Under the pieces are notes generated by a model that saw nothing but the letters and a program-made list of their open reading frames with translations, made no database searches and had not been told where the DNA came from. Shown here one piece after another: positions 1 through 8,056 of a stretch of 35,980 nt of DNA (its first letter is position 1; every line of letters starts with the position of its first letter). The DNA lies in the NCBI GenBank assembly GCA_017521985.1, contig JAFXAZ010000004.1:1-35980 (forward strand), read 5' to 3'. The position numbers were made by a program, and so were the translations under genes. The DNA is from Lachnospiraceae bacterium. GTDB taxonomy: Bacteria; Bacillota; Clostridia; Lachnospirales; Lachnospiraceae.

Positions 1-1
1 A

Positions 2-97
2 ACACTTTGTAAAGAAGTGAAGGATATGGCAGCAAAACTAAAACACAGAATCTATCGGCAGAGGTGTATGCTTCTGCCGAATGCTTGTGTGGTTTAG
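2..97 (+). CDS. C-terminal fragment of an unrecognised ORF (partial)
   Basis: An open frame enters from the left edge and ends at TAG 95-97, giving 31 residues rich in Lys and Arg. It is followed 26 bases later by the next start codon, so the two could be co-transcribed. No family is recognised from so short a piece. It may be a chance frame; the only support is that the frame stays open and the direction matches its neighbour. Confidence 0.2.
   Translation, partial: TLCKEVKDMAAKLKHRIYRQRCMLLPNACVV
55..80. repeat. Inverted repeat, 8-9 bp arms
   Basis: TCGGCAGA at 55-62 is the exact complement of TCTGCCGA at 73-80, separated by 10 bases. There is no T-run after it, so it is not an obvious terminator. 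It lies 44 bases upstream of the start at 124 and could be an operator or a chance palindrome. Confidence 0.3.
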
Positions 98-123
98 TAA
101 AATGAGAAAACGGAGGTAACACA

Positions 124-516
124 ATGGGCAAAGAGAAAAGCATGATGGAAAAGATACAGGATAGTGGCAGGGTTGGATATGCCTATTTTTATCCAAGTGA
201 TGGAGGAAAACGACAGGAATTTTATATTTCTACAACATCGGAGAATCTTGCTAATTTCCTTGGCAGTCATTACTTGGATGCTGAAAAGATGATTATTACG
301 GACATTGTCGATAGACTGATTCTAAATACCATAGGAGGTTTTGTTAATAACTGTCCGGATCAAAGACTCTGTCGGGAAATTATTTCATATCTTGCACCTA
401 TCCAGATGGGGGATAAAGAGGTAGGAGAGATATTGATGGTAACAAGGGATGAGGCGGATGCTTATTTTCATGCGGAAGATCAGGCAGTTACTATGGCGGA
501 GTATCAGGTGCTGTAA
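124..516 (+). CDS. Unrecognised 130-residue protein in the mobile-element region
   Basis: The family is not recognised. The protein is soluble and acidic, has no signal peptide or membrane segment, and has a mixed alpha/beta look. Its N-terminal third has short beta-like stretches (GYAYFYP, QEFYIST) and the middle is helical (MIITDIVDRLILNTIGGFV). The ATG at 124 is preceded by GGAGG at 112-116, a good ribosome binding site. The gene lies upstream of the recombinase cassette, in the same direction, with 171 bases between. It may be a passenger of the Tn554-like element or part of an adjoining element; the left end is not visible, so this cannot be settled here. Confidence 0.6.
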   Translation: MGKEKSMMEKIQDSGRVGYAYFYPSDGGKRQEFYISTTSENLANFLGSHYLDAEKMIITDIVDRLILNTIGGFVNNCPDQRLCREIISYLAPIQMGDKEVGEILMVTRDEADAYFHAEDQAVTMAEYQVL

Positions 517-557
517 GTGTGTTTCTTTGGGGTGTAATTTTAACTTTGCTAAAATCT

Positions 558-586
558 TTGACGGGTGTAAAAATGGATTGGAAAAT
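558..586 (+). promoter_or_regulatory. Possible promoter for the recombinase cassette
   Basis: TTGACG at 558-563 and GAAAAT at 581-586 are separated by 17 bases. The -35 is good and the -10 is weak. It lies 102 bases upstream of the first recombinase start in an AT-rich stretch with no other gene. Confidence 0.35.
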
Positions 587-687
587 AAGGAAAAAATAAG
601 AAAAATATTGCATATTTAGGTGGATTTATTTGGGAGTGTATGGTAGTGTATGTAGTTGAAAAAGGCTGAGAGAAAGGAGAACGAGCA

Positions 688-1803
688 ATGAAACGATATG
701 CAGTAAAAGTGCTGACCGAAGGTAAACACAAGTTTTATTACATACTGGATAATGAAACATATGATGTTGTTTTATATCCGAGCAAATACCTGAAGCACAA
801 GATAGAAGAAAACCGTTCTCCGAATACCGTAAGGAGAATAGCCTTTGCATTATGTTATTATATGGAATATCTCGATCAGCAGGAGGTAGAACTGGAGGAC
901 GTGAGTGAAATGGTATATGAAGACCAGAACAAACACTTTGTACAGTTTTTATACTGGCTGTTGGAAGGAAATCACGTAGCAAGCAATCGAAAAGAAAGTA
1001 CCGGAAAAGGAACCTGTAACGCATACCTAAAAGATGTGTTCGGGTTCTTTTTATTTATGGCAGACAGTGGACGGGCAAAGCCACTACAGATCTTAAGTTA
1101 CAATCAGATTACAGTAGCCAATGCAGCAGGAGTAAAACGAACCATCCGAGCAAAATCCTTTAAAGGATATTTTAAACCCAAGGATAGAAATGTAAGAGCT
1201 GCTGAAGAAGTGGAAATTGTAGAGGTTTTACAGGCATGCACGAACAGTCGTGATCAATTGCTTCTGCTGATGATAGCCGAAACAGGATTTCGAATCGGAG
1301 AAATCCTTGGTGTAGATTATACCAGAGATATCGATTATCAGCGAAAGACAGTCCGTGTGTACTTTAGAGATGATAATGATAATAATGCCAGAGCCAAAAA
1401 TGCAGAGTACAGAAAAGCAAGGGTAAGCGATGAGACCTTTGAATTTCTATTGGAATATATGAATGAATATCGGAAACTGCTACAACACCAGACACTTTTG
1501 TTTATAAATATCGCCGGTGACACAGCAGGAAAGCCGATGATAGTGGAAAGCGTATACGACATGCTGAAACGCATGGAGAAAAAGACCGGATTTAAGCTGA
1601 CACCTCATATGTTGAGAAGATATTTTGCAGTTTCAAGAAGAAAGGCAGACTGGAAGCTGGAACTTATCAGTCAGGCACTGGGACACAAACATTTAGATAC
1701 CACGGTCAAGTACCTTGGGATACTTGATGACCAGCTTATGGAAGCAAGCAGAGAGTTTTATGAAAGACATTCTGACCGATACGGCATAAAGAAATTATTG
1801 TAA
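688..1803 (+). CDS. tnpA: Tyrosine recombinase, TnpA-like (first of three)
   Basis: A site-specific DNA recombinase of 371 residues that should cut and join DNA through a catalytic tyrosine. The N-terminal part, about residues 35-125, looks like a SAM-like core-binding domain; the catalytic domain is about 165-350. Catalytic residues can be placed: Arg202 in ETGFRIGEIL, His307 and Arg310 in HMLRR, His333 in LGHKH, and Tyr342 nine residues later. The size is close to Tn554 TnpA (361). AAAGGAGA precedes the ATG with good spacing. The next recombinase starts 15 bases after the stop, so the genes form one operon. All core residues are present, so it should be active. Confidence 0.88.
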   Translation: MKRYAVKVLTEGKHKFYYILDNETYDVVLYPSKYLKHKIEENRSPNTVRRIAFALCYYMEYLDQQEVELEDVSEMVYEDQNKHFVQFLYWLLEGNHVASNRKESTGKGTCNAYLKDVFGFFLFMADSGRAKPLQILSYNQITVANAAGVKRTIRAKSFKGYFKPKDRNVRAAEEVEIVEVLQACTNSRDQLLLLMIAETGFRIGEILGVDYTRDIDYQRKTVRVYFRDDNDNNARAKNAEYRKARVSDETFEFLLEYMNEYRKLLQHQTLLFINIAGDTAGKPMIVESVYDMLKRMEKKTGFKLTPHMLRRYFAVSRRKADWKLELISQALGHKHLDTTVKYLGILDDQLMEASREFYERHSDRYGIKKLL

Positions 1804-1818
1804 AGGAGGCGATACCTC

Positions 1819-3561
1819 ATGTTGGCCAAAGTGCTACAGTTAACAGAACCACAAGTGAATAAGGAAGAACTGATAGCACAGTTGGAAAAAGAACTGGTGG
1901 CTTGTGAGGTAAGCAATATTTCTTATAGAAATAAGCTAAAGGGTTTCATGATAGAAAATGAAATCTGGCATATCAGTGAACTGGATTATCACTGGAGAGT
2001 GAAATACGAAAAGTATTTACAGAGCAGGGTCAATAAAACATCCTGTGGATTCTACATAAAGACTATTGACCAAGTGAAACTGCATTCCATAAAGAGCCAG
2101 TTGCAGATAAGTGTCAGTGGAAAAACAGTAAGACCGGATTATGCAGACACCATATTATACATGCCTTATCATCCGAATATAAGGATTGCAGAGATTTTTT
2201 ATAAGGAAACGAATAAGAACCTTTTAGTATGGGATTTCACGAAGAAAGCACCACAGAAGATGAAAAAGCAGGTTTTCAAAACACTGCACTATTTCATCGA
2301 TAATGCAGCCAATAGGGAACGAATGCATGCACAGCTTGGAGGTCTGCTACGATTATATGATTTTTGTGTAAAAGAGCAAATCGAAGACCTTGAAAAACTG
2401 GAACTGGAACAGATTGCGAGGTTCAAGGAAACGCTGGGAACCGATTACCAAAAAAATTATTATGCAGGTGTCTGCACATGGTGTGCCAAGGCACTTTTTA
2501 TGGAAGCGAGAGAGATACATTGGGATGCCAATGTATGGTATATGGCACGGTTGCAGCTACAGCCGGAGAGAATGGATCCCTCGAATCCGGTACAATCCAT
2601 ATCATTTGCAGAGGTTACACATAAGGAAAACAGACGTCTTCTACAGATGTATTTAAAATACGGAATTGGCATTACAAACCTAGCAATCAGCAACCTCAGA
2701 AGTGAGCAGGTATATGTAAGGAAATTTTTAGAGGAGTTAAAACAATCAGAAGCAGAAAATGTCTGTATGGTAACAAGCAAACAAATGGATGAATATTTCA
2801 GGGCAGAACGAGTCAGGGAAGTGCAGGCAGAAACATATAACAAAAAGGTCATGAGTATCCTGCACTTTTTCAATTATCTAAAGATTAAAGGATACATTGA
2901 AAGAATCCCGTTTGATCCGGATTATTATTTAAAGAAAACATTTCAACAGCATCATGACAGAAGTGTGGAACAGGAAGTCATGGATGAAATTATGGCTAAC
3001 CTATATAGATTTCCGGAAGATACCAGACTTATGTTTTTACACCTATGGGGAATCGGACTTCGGATTAGTGAGGTATGTACGCTGAAAGGAAACGCTTATT
3101 ACATGCAGGGGCAGGACGCATGGATCCAGGTGTATCAGATAAAAATGCGAACTTATAAGCGAATCCCTATACCGATGGCATTATACAAGTTGATGAAAGT
3201 TTACATCGCAAAATACAACCGAAAGGCTGATGAGTATATATTTCAGAATCAAAAAGGCGGCGCCTATCACAAGGGTACTTTTAAGAACAAAATGATAAGA
3301 GCATGCAAGGAATGCCATATTCAAAATGGGGAATACATTTTCCGAAGCCATGACTACCGCCATACCGTAGCAACAGTGTTTTATGATACAAGAGTTCCGA
3401 TACAAAGCATTCGGGATTATCTGGGACATGAATACGAAGAAATGACACGCCAGTATGTGGACTATATGCCTAAGAAGATAGAGAAAGCCAGTGAAGAATA
3501 TTTTAAAAAGGGTAGCTTGGCAAGATGCATCAGAAAGGGGGTGAACGATAGTGGAGCATAA
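1819..3561 (+). CDS. tnpB: Tyrosine recombinase, TnpB-like (second of three)
   Basis: A long tyrosine recombinase of 580 residues, near the 630 of Tn554 TnpB. The catalytic domain is in the last third, with Arg415 in GIGLRISEV, His511 and Arg514 in HDYRH, His537 in LGHEY and Tyr546 as the likely nucleophile. The first 350 residues form a long N-terminal region that probably holds the DNA-binding and protein-contact domains. The ATG follows AAAGGAGG at 1802-1809. The 3' end overlaps the start of the third recombinase by 11 bases, pointing to translational coupling and joint action of the set. Confidence 0.87.
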   Translation: MLAKVLQLTEPQVNKEELIAQLEKELVACEVSNISYRNKLKGFMIENEIWHISELDYHWRVKYEKYLQSRVNKTSCGFYIKTIDQVKLHSIKSQLQISVSGKTVRPDYADTILYMPYHPNIRIAEIFYKETNKNLLVWDFTKKAPQKMKKQVFKTLHYFIDNAANRERMHAQLGGLLRLYDFCVKEQIEDLEKLELEQIARFKETLGTDYQKNYYAGVCTWCAKALFMEAREIHWDANVWYMARLQLQPERMDPSNPVQSISFAEVTHKENRRLLQMYLKYGIGITNLAISNLRSEQVYVRKFLEELKQSEAENVCMVTSKQMDEYFRAERVREVQAETYNKKVMSILHFFNYLKIKGYIERIPFDPDYYLKKTFQQHHDRSVEQEVMDEIMANLYRFPEDTRLMFLHLWGIGLRISEVCTLKGNAYYMQGQDAWIQVYQIKMRTYKRIPIPMALYKLMKVYIAKYNRKADEYIFQNQKGGAYHKGTFKNKMIRACKECHIQNGEYIFRSHDYRHTVATVFYDTRVPIQSIRDYLGHEYEEMTRQYVDYMPKKIEKASEEYFKKGSLARCIRKGVNDSGA

Positions 3562-5068
3562 ATTGTACATTAAGGAACTGGATCATTATAGAGGAATTGT
3601 ATTGACTGAGAATCAAAAAAAATATGTAGCAAAGAATCCGTACTATGATTTAAGCAAGTTGCCATCAGGCAATATAAGAGAAGAAGTAAGGGCATTTTTG
3701 CTGGATAGAAGTAAAAAAGTTGATATGGCGACCTTTTATGGAGAGCGCACCCGGTACAAAAAGATATGTCGCTTTTTAAACCGATATGCAAAAAATATCG
3801 ACAGTCTGGCCGACATAGAAAAAGACGTATGGATGAAAAAACTGAAAGTATGGATGTTCCAGGAAGGGATAGAAATCACAAAAAAGCAAGAGGGCGTATA
3901 TGGAACAGTTGTTTTAGTGAAGACGCGAGAATTTGGATATCTGGATGCAATGCTTGATTTTGTCAATGAACATAAAATCCCGGAAAAGGAAAAAGATATT
4001 TGGAGACTTGAAAAATTAGACATACCATACAAGGACAATATCGTAAAAAGTTCTAAAACAATCAATTTTACTGGCATAGCTCAAAAGGAAATCCGGGAAG
4101 AGCTAAAAAAGGGAATATACTTAAACCTACAGGGAGAAGCAATTGCGTGTGTGCAAAAAGAGATGACTGCCATGAGGCGGTTATCAAAATACCTTAAGGA
4201 AAGATATCCACGGATTCAGTCCTGCAAAGAATTAGAAAGAGAAATTATTGAAGAGTATCTGACCTATCTGAAAACTGAGGCTACAGAAACAAAGCATTTT
4301 CACGCAGACCTAAACAGGCTCCGTGCAATTCTGGAGAGTATCGGTCATGCATGCGGATATCAGAATTTAAGGGATTTATTTTTAACAAGGGATATTCCAC
4401 CGACACGAAAAGCAGAATTCAAGGTATATTCTGATGAAGAGTTAAAGCGACTAAATGCAGCGATTGTAAATATGGATGAGCAGACTGCTAGACTCATGAT
4501 AATACACCAGATGCTGGGAACGAGAATCTCCGATACCTTAACACTTGAAACAGACTGCTTGTATGAAAAGGGAATGGATACCATTATACGAATCCGGCAG
4601 ATGAAAACCAGTGCTTATGAGAAGCCAATTAGTATAGAACTGGCAGTTCTGATAAGAAAAGCAATTGCTTATACACAGGAACGTTTTGGAGAAACAAAGT
4701 ACATTTTTGTCAACGAGAACAATCTGAAAAAGCCGATGCAGTATGGTACAATACAATGCCGAATTGTAAAGATGATTCGGGAGCAGAACATAAGGGATGA
4801 TAATGGCAACTTATTCGGTTTTGGCTCTCACTTATACAGGCACTATTATGGTGCAAAGTTAACGGAGATGCATGTAGATGACTGGACCCTAGCAAAATTG
4901 CTCGGTCACACAAATGTCAAAAATGTAAAATACTATAGGAAGATGAGTAATCAGATTCTGGCAGACGACACACGAAAAGCAAGAGAAAAGTTGTCCGATA
5001 TCATACTGAAAAATCTAGATGGATGGGGTAATGAATATGAGCAAATACGACAAGATGGTGGAATGTAA
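3551..5068 (+). CDS. Third tyrosine recombinase of the cassette
   Basis: A 505-residue recombinase distinct from the other two. Visible catalytic residues are Arg325 in MLGTRISDTL, His427 and Arg430 in SHLYRH, His453 in LLGHT and a Tyr pair at 461-462, of which 462 has the same spacing as in the neighbours. The start is GTG at 3551, preceded by AAAGGGGG, inside the last codons of tnpB. The end overlaps the small downstream gene by about 32-50 bases. Tn554 has only two recombinases plus TnpC, so this extra member makes the cassette resemble a hybrid of Tn554 and RIT organisation. Its role (recognition of the other end, or of the target) is inference. Confidence 0.85.
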   Translation: MEHKLYIKELDHYRGIVLTENQKKYVAKNPYYDLSKLPSGNIREEVRAFLLDRSKKVDMATFYGERTRYKKICRFLNRYAKNIDSLADIEKDVWMKKLKVWMFQEGIEITKKQEGVYGTVVLVKTREFGYLDAMLDFVNEHKIPEKEKDIWRLEKLDIPYKDNIVKSSKTINFTGIAQKEIREELKKGIYLNLQGEAIACVQKEMTAMRRLSKYLKERYPRIQSCKELEREIIEEYLTYLKTEATETKHFHADLNRLRAILESIGHACGYQNLRDLFLTRDIPPTRKAEFKVYSDEELKRLNAAIVNMDEQTARLMIIHQMLGTRISDTLTLETDCLYEKGMDTIIRIRQMKTSAYEKPISIELAVLIRKAIAYTQERFGETKYIFVNENNLKKPMQYGTIQCRIVKMIREQNIRDDNGNLFGFGSHLYRHYYGAKLTEMHVDDWTLAKLLGHTNVKNVKYYRKMSNQILADDTRKAREKLSDIILKNLDGWGNEYEQIRQDGGM

Positions 5069-5420
5069 CCGCAGAGTAAGTGTGGAAAAGATTAACCTTG
5101 CCCGAATAACCATATTGGAAATGGTGGAAGAAGGTGAGAGAGTGACAGTACCAAAACTGATGGTACAAACGGGATTATCAAGAGGGTTCTTTTATAAGAA
5201 TCCAACAGTGAGGAAGTTAGTAGATGAAGCAGTGGAGAAACAGGCTGGCATGGTCGATCCACGAAAAGGTATCCTCGACATGGTCATGGAAAATGAGATT
5301 ACTAATCTGCATGAACAGATACGAAATTTAAGATTCGAAAATGAACAGCTTAAATCAGAAAACCAAAGGTTGAAAAAGGCACTGGATAAGAAAAATATGA
5401 ATATTCTCAAGGGACTGTAA
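5037..5420 (+). CDS. tnpC: TnpC-like small DNA-binding/coiled-coil protein
   Basis: A protein of about 127 residues. The middle part (VTVPKLMVQTGLSRGFFYKN) reads as a helix-turn-helix, and the C-terminal third is a charged coiled coil rich in Glu, Asn, Lys and Leu with heptad-like spacing. This matches the size and place of Tn554 TnpC (125 residues), which assists recombination and influences orientation. ATG codons in frame lie at 5019, 5031 and 5037; the last is chosen because GGGG at 5025-5028 is well spaced for it. The gene overlaps the third recombinase, so expression is probably coupled. The family resemblance comes from recall, not alignment. Confidence 0.75.
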   Translation: MSKYDKMVECNRRVSVEKINLARITILEMVEEGERVTVPKLMVQTGLSRGFFYKNPTVRKLVDEAVEKQAGMVDPRKGILDMVMENEITNLHEQIRNLRFENEQLKSENQRLKKALDKKNMNILKGL

Positions 5421-5474
5421 TTACCCGAAGTGAGAGTACAAAAAAAATGAGAATACAATACTGAATATAATAGT

Positions 5475-5504
5475 AAACGCATGGTGAATATTGACTATGC
5501 GTTT
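5475..5504 (+). terminator. Probable terminator of the recombinase operon
   Basis: AAACGCAT at 5475-5482 pairs with ATGCGTTT at 5497-5504; most of the inner bases also pair, so the 30-base stretch is almost a full palindrome. TTTCTTTC follows. It lies 54 bases after tnpC, before the right end of the element. Confidence 0.6.
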
Positions 5505-5600
5505 TCTTTCATATAAAATTAAAATAGTAAACACAAAACACAGTTGTGCATTCCGTTAAGTCCAGTAAAATCAAGCTGTGTAGAGGTTGGGCTACAGTTT

Positions 5601-5843
5601 ATGGACGAGGCAACTAGTGCTCTTGACAACGAAAGCGAATACGCAGTGGCGCAGTCTTTGGCAGGGTTATCTGAAGGACGCACGACTCTTACAATTGCAC
5701 ACAGGCTCAGTACCATTCAGAATGCAGACCGTATTTTAGTGCTTACTGACAATGGGATTGAAGAGGAAGGCAACCACAGTGAGCTTTTAGAAAAGAAGGG
5801 TATTTACTACAAATTGTATGAAATGGCCAAGGCCAATGCTTAG
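5601..5843 (+). pseudogene. 3' remnant of an ABC exporter ATPase, cut by the Tn554-like element
   Basis: The last 80 codons of an ABC transporter ATPase. The piece begins right at Walker B (MDEATSALD), keeps the D-loop and the H-loop histidine (TIAHRLSTI), and ends in a normal C-terminal tail. Walker A, the signature motif and all membrane segments are missing. The frame can be read back to 5544, but residues before MDEATS (starting [10 protein letters not shown]) are not ABC-like and belong to the element end. With only half a nucleotide-binding domain it cannot function. The 5' part should lie on the other side of the element, outside the window. It sits 23 bases before traX. Confidence 0.85.
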
Positions 5844-5866
5844 AAGGATATGCAGGAGTTTATGAC

Positions 5867-6625
5867 ATGAAGACAGAGCAGAAAAGAACCTGGCTCACGG
5901 GGGCACATTTGAAGTGGATGGCTATAATGGTGATGGCCATTGACCATGGGGCGGCGGTATTGTTAGAACCTATCTTATTAAATACCCCTGTTTCTTTTGA
6001 TAACTATGAAATGTTGCAAAATGTGAACCGGATATATATGACTTTACGATGTATCGGCAGATTTTCCTTTCCGGCATTTTGCTTTTTATTGGTAGAAGGC
6101 TTTTATCATACACGCAGCAAAGCAAAGTATTTGCGTAATTTAGTGATATTTGCTTTCGTGTCTGAAATTCCCTTTGACTTGGCACTTTATGGGGAAATAT
6201 GGAGTTGGGAACATCAAAATGTATTTTTTACCTTGGCAGCAGGTTTTGGAGCAATCTGGATTGCAGAATATTTTACGTTTAAATCCATGAGGGATAGTCT
6301 GAACGGGATGCTTTATAGAGCACTTTCCGCAGCCAGTGTAGTGGGAATTGCATTAGTGGCAGAGTTTGTCCATACAGATTATGGTGCGGCAGGTGTGGTA
6401 ACCATTTTTGTGCTGTATGCAATGCGAGGTAGGCCGGTAATAAGTGCTTTAGCCGCATGGCTAATACTTGGCTTAACGAATGTGCTGGAATTTTACTGTT
6501 TCCCATTTGTCGGAGCAGTGCATTTTTATAATGGGGAGCGCGGAAGGCAGAATAAATATTTCTTTTATATATTTTACCCGGCGCACCTGTTGATTTTAGC
6601 GTTTTTAAAAATGATTATTTTTTAG
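5867..6625 (+). CDS. traX: TraX-family integral membrane protein
   Basis: A 252-residue polytopic membrane protein, hydrophobic through most of its length with perhaps seven or eight membrane spans. The N-terminus (LTGAHLKWMAIMVMAIDHGAA) and the interior CIGRFSFPAFCFLLVEGF and EIPFDLALYG are typical of the TraX family. TraX of the F plasmid acetylates pilin; chromosomal Firmicutes members are thought to be acyltransferases of unknown substrate. The ATG follows AGGAG at 5851-5855. It is 17 bases from thyA and runs in the same direction, so it probably shares a transcript with thyA-dfrA. No pilus or conjugation gene is nearby, so a role in conjugation is unlikely here. Confidence 0.82.
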   Translation: MKTEQKRTWLTGAHLKWMAIMVMAIDHGAAVLLEPILLNTPVSFDNYEMLQNVNRIYMTLRCIGRFSFPAFCFLLVEGFYHTRSKAKYLRNLVIFAFVSEIPFDLALYGEIWSWEHQNVFFTLAAGFGAIWIAEYFTFKSMRDSLNGMLYRALSAASVVGIALVAEFVHTDYGAAGVVTIFVLYAMRGRPVISALAAWLILGLTNVLEFYCFPFVGAVHFYNGERGRQNKYFFYIFYPAHLLILAFLKMIIF

Positions 6626-6642
6626 GATATAAGGAGGAAACC

Positions 6643-7491
6643 ATGAGTTTAGCGGATAAGATTTTTATTGATATGTGTCAAAATATTTTAGAAAACGGCA
6701 CCAGTACGGAGGGAGAAGAGGTACGTCCACATTGGCCGGACGGTGCTCCAGCCTATACCATCAAACAGTTTGGTGTGGTAAATCGTTATGATTTAAGTAA
6801 GGAGTTTCCGATTCTGACCCTTCGTAAGACTGCTCTGAAGTCCTGTACGGAGGAGATGCTTTGGATTTGGCAGAAAAAATCCAATAATGTAAATGAATTA
6901 AAGACCAGAATCTGGGATGAGTGGGCAGATGAAACCGGCTCTATCGGTAAAGCTTATGGTTATCAGATGGGTGTAAAGCATCAGTATAAGGAAGGTATGT
7001 TTGACCAGATTGACCGTGTGATTTATGACTTGAAGAATAATCCGTTTAGTCGCCGTATTATGACCAATATTTATGTGCATCAGGATTTGCATGAAATGAA
7101 TTTATATCCTTGCGCATATTCTATGACGTTTAATGTGACACAGAAGCCGGGACATGATAAATTGACCTTAAACGCAATTTTAAACCAGCGTTCACAGGAT
7201 ATCTTGGCTGCAAACAACTGGAATGTAGTGCAATATGCGGTTCTTGTGCATATGCTTGCACAGGTTTGTGACATGGAAGTGGGTGAGTTGGTTCATGTAA
7301 TTGCGGATGCACATATTTATGACAGACATATTCCTGTTATCAAAGAACTGATTAAGCGTGAGCCATTACCGGCACCGAAGTTCTGGTTGAATCCGGAAAT
7401 TAAAGACTTTTATCAGTTTACCAGAGATGATGTGCATTTGGAAGGATATGAGACACATCCGCAAATTAAAGATATTCCGATTGCTATCTAA
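6643..7491 (+). CDS. thyA: Thymidylate synthase
   Basis: Makes dTMP from dUMP using methylene-tetrahydrofolate, releasing dihydrofolate. The 282 residues cover the whole family length. Motifs in order: the phosphate-binding SRRIM (residues 136-140), the catalytic Cys157 in LYPCAYS, the QRSQD loop (182-186), and the nucleotide-binding DAHIYDRH (222-229). Where most ThyA proteins have Cys-His after the catalytic position this one has Cys-Ala. ATAAGGAGG precedes the start. Eighteen bases separate it from dihydrofolate reductase, which recycles its product, the classical pairing. Confidence 0.95.
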   Translation: MSLADKIFIDMCQNILENGTSTEGEEVRPHWPDGAPAYTIKQFGVVNRYDLSKEFPILTLRKTALKSCTEEMLWIWQKKSNNVNELKTRIWDEWADETGSIGKAYGYQMGVKHQYKEGMFDQIDRVIYDLKNNPFSRRIMTNIYVHQDLHEMNLYPCAYSMTFNVTQKPGHDKLTLNAILNQRSQDILAANNWNVVQYAVLVHMLAQVCDMEVGELVHVIADAHIYDRHIPVIKELIKREPLPAPKFWLNPEIKDFYQFTRDDVHLEGYETHPQIKDIPIAI

Positions 7492-7509
7492 AGAAAGGAA
7501 GATACCGTT

Positions 7510-8004
7510 ATGAACATGATTGTTGCAGTAGATGAAAATTGGGCCATTGGTAATAAAGGAGAGCTTTTAGTTCGCATTCCAAATGACCAGAAGATGTTTC
7601 GTAATGAAACCATTAACAAGGTAGTGGTTCTTGGACGAAAGACCATGGATACGTTTCCACAAAAGCAGCCACTTCCGAAGCGTACCAATATTATCTTAAC
7701 CAGAAATCCGGAGTACACCGTAAAGGATGCTATCGTAGTGCATTCTGTGGAAGAATTATTGGAAGAATTAAAAAACTATAATTCCGAAGACGTGTATATT
7801 ATCGGCGGGGACAGCGTGTATCAGCAGATGCTGCCATATTGTGATGTTGCTCATGTGACGTATATTGAGCAGGCATATGCGGCAGACAGTTATTTCCCTA
7901 ATTTGGACAAGGACCCGGAATGGACTTTGGTGGCGGAAAGCGACGAGCAGACGTATTTTGATATTACGTATTATTTCAGAAAGTATGAACGTATTAAAAA
8001 ATAG
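7510..8004 (+). CDS. dfrA: Dihydrofolate reductase
   Basis: Reduces dihydrofolate to tetrahydrofolate with NADPH, regenerating the cofactor used by ThyA. The 164 residues are of normal length. Visible motifs are the N-terminal MIVAVDENWAIGNKG loop, the substrate-contacting Asp26 in RIPNDQKMF, the NADPH-binding GRKTMDTFP, and the IIGGDSVY stretch near residue 97. The ATG follows AAGAAAGGAAG. It is also called folA. No strong terminator follows within the 23 bases before the ilvE promoter. Nothing in the sequence by itself marks it as a trimethoprim-resistant type. Confidence 0.95.
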   Translation: MNMIVAVDENWAIGNKGELLVRIPNDQKMFRNETINKVVVLGRKTMDTFPQKQPLPKRTNIILTRNPEYTVKDAIVVHSVEELLEELKNYNSEDVYIIGGDSVYQQMLPYCDVAHVTYIEQAYAADSYFPNLDKDPEWTLVAESDEQTYFDITYYFRKYERIKK

Positions 8005-8027
8005 TTAAAATACATCAAGCGGACTGG

Positions 8028-8056
8028 TTGACTTTTCTTTAGAAAAGTACGATAAT
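8028..8056 (+). promoter_or_regulatory. Promoter of ilvE with a palindrome in the spacer
   Basis: TTGACT (8028-8033), a 17-base spacer and GATAAT (8051-8056) form a near-consensus promoter. The spacer is an inverted repeat: ACTTTTCT at 8031-8038 and AGAAAAGT at 8041-8048 around a two-base centre. It lies exactly between -35 and -10, where a repressor would block polymerase. The regulator is not identified; it resembles but does not match the CodY box. Confidence 0.7.

Larger units (their letters stand above)
558..5600 (+). mobile_element. Tn554-like transposable element, right part
   Basis: The element is defined by three consecutive tyrosine-recombinase genes and a small TnpC-like gene, all on the plus strand and nearly touching or overlapping. 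Tn554 itself carries tnpA, tnpB and tnpC of about 361, 630 and 125 residues; here there are 371, 580, 505 and about 127. The right boundary is placed near 5600 because recognisable ABC-ATPase coding begins abruptly at 5601. The left boundary is not identified and may lie outside the window, so the start given is only the putative cassette promoter. Tn554-type elements use tyrosine recombinases and make no classical target duplication, consistent with no visible flanking repeat. Recombinase-in-trio (RIT) elements are the other known class with three recombinases in a row. Confidence 0.65.

Noticed and set aside
688-5068. Phage or ICE integrase region
   Set aside because: Three recombinases in a row plus TnpC fit Tn554-like transposons; no excisionase, relaxase, portal or capsid gene is seen.
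5544-5600. Extension of the ABC-ATPase frame upstream to 5544
   Set aside because: The extra residues do not resemble an ABC protein and no signature or Walker A precedes; they derive from the element's end.
5867-6625. TraX as evidence for a conjugative plasmid
   Set aside because: TraX-family proteins are widespread on Firmicutes chromosomes, often beside housekeeping genes; no other transfer gene is in the window.
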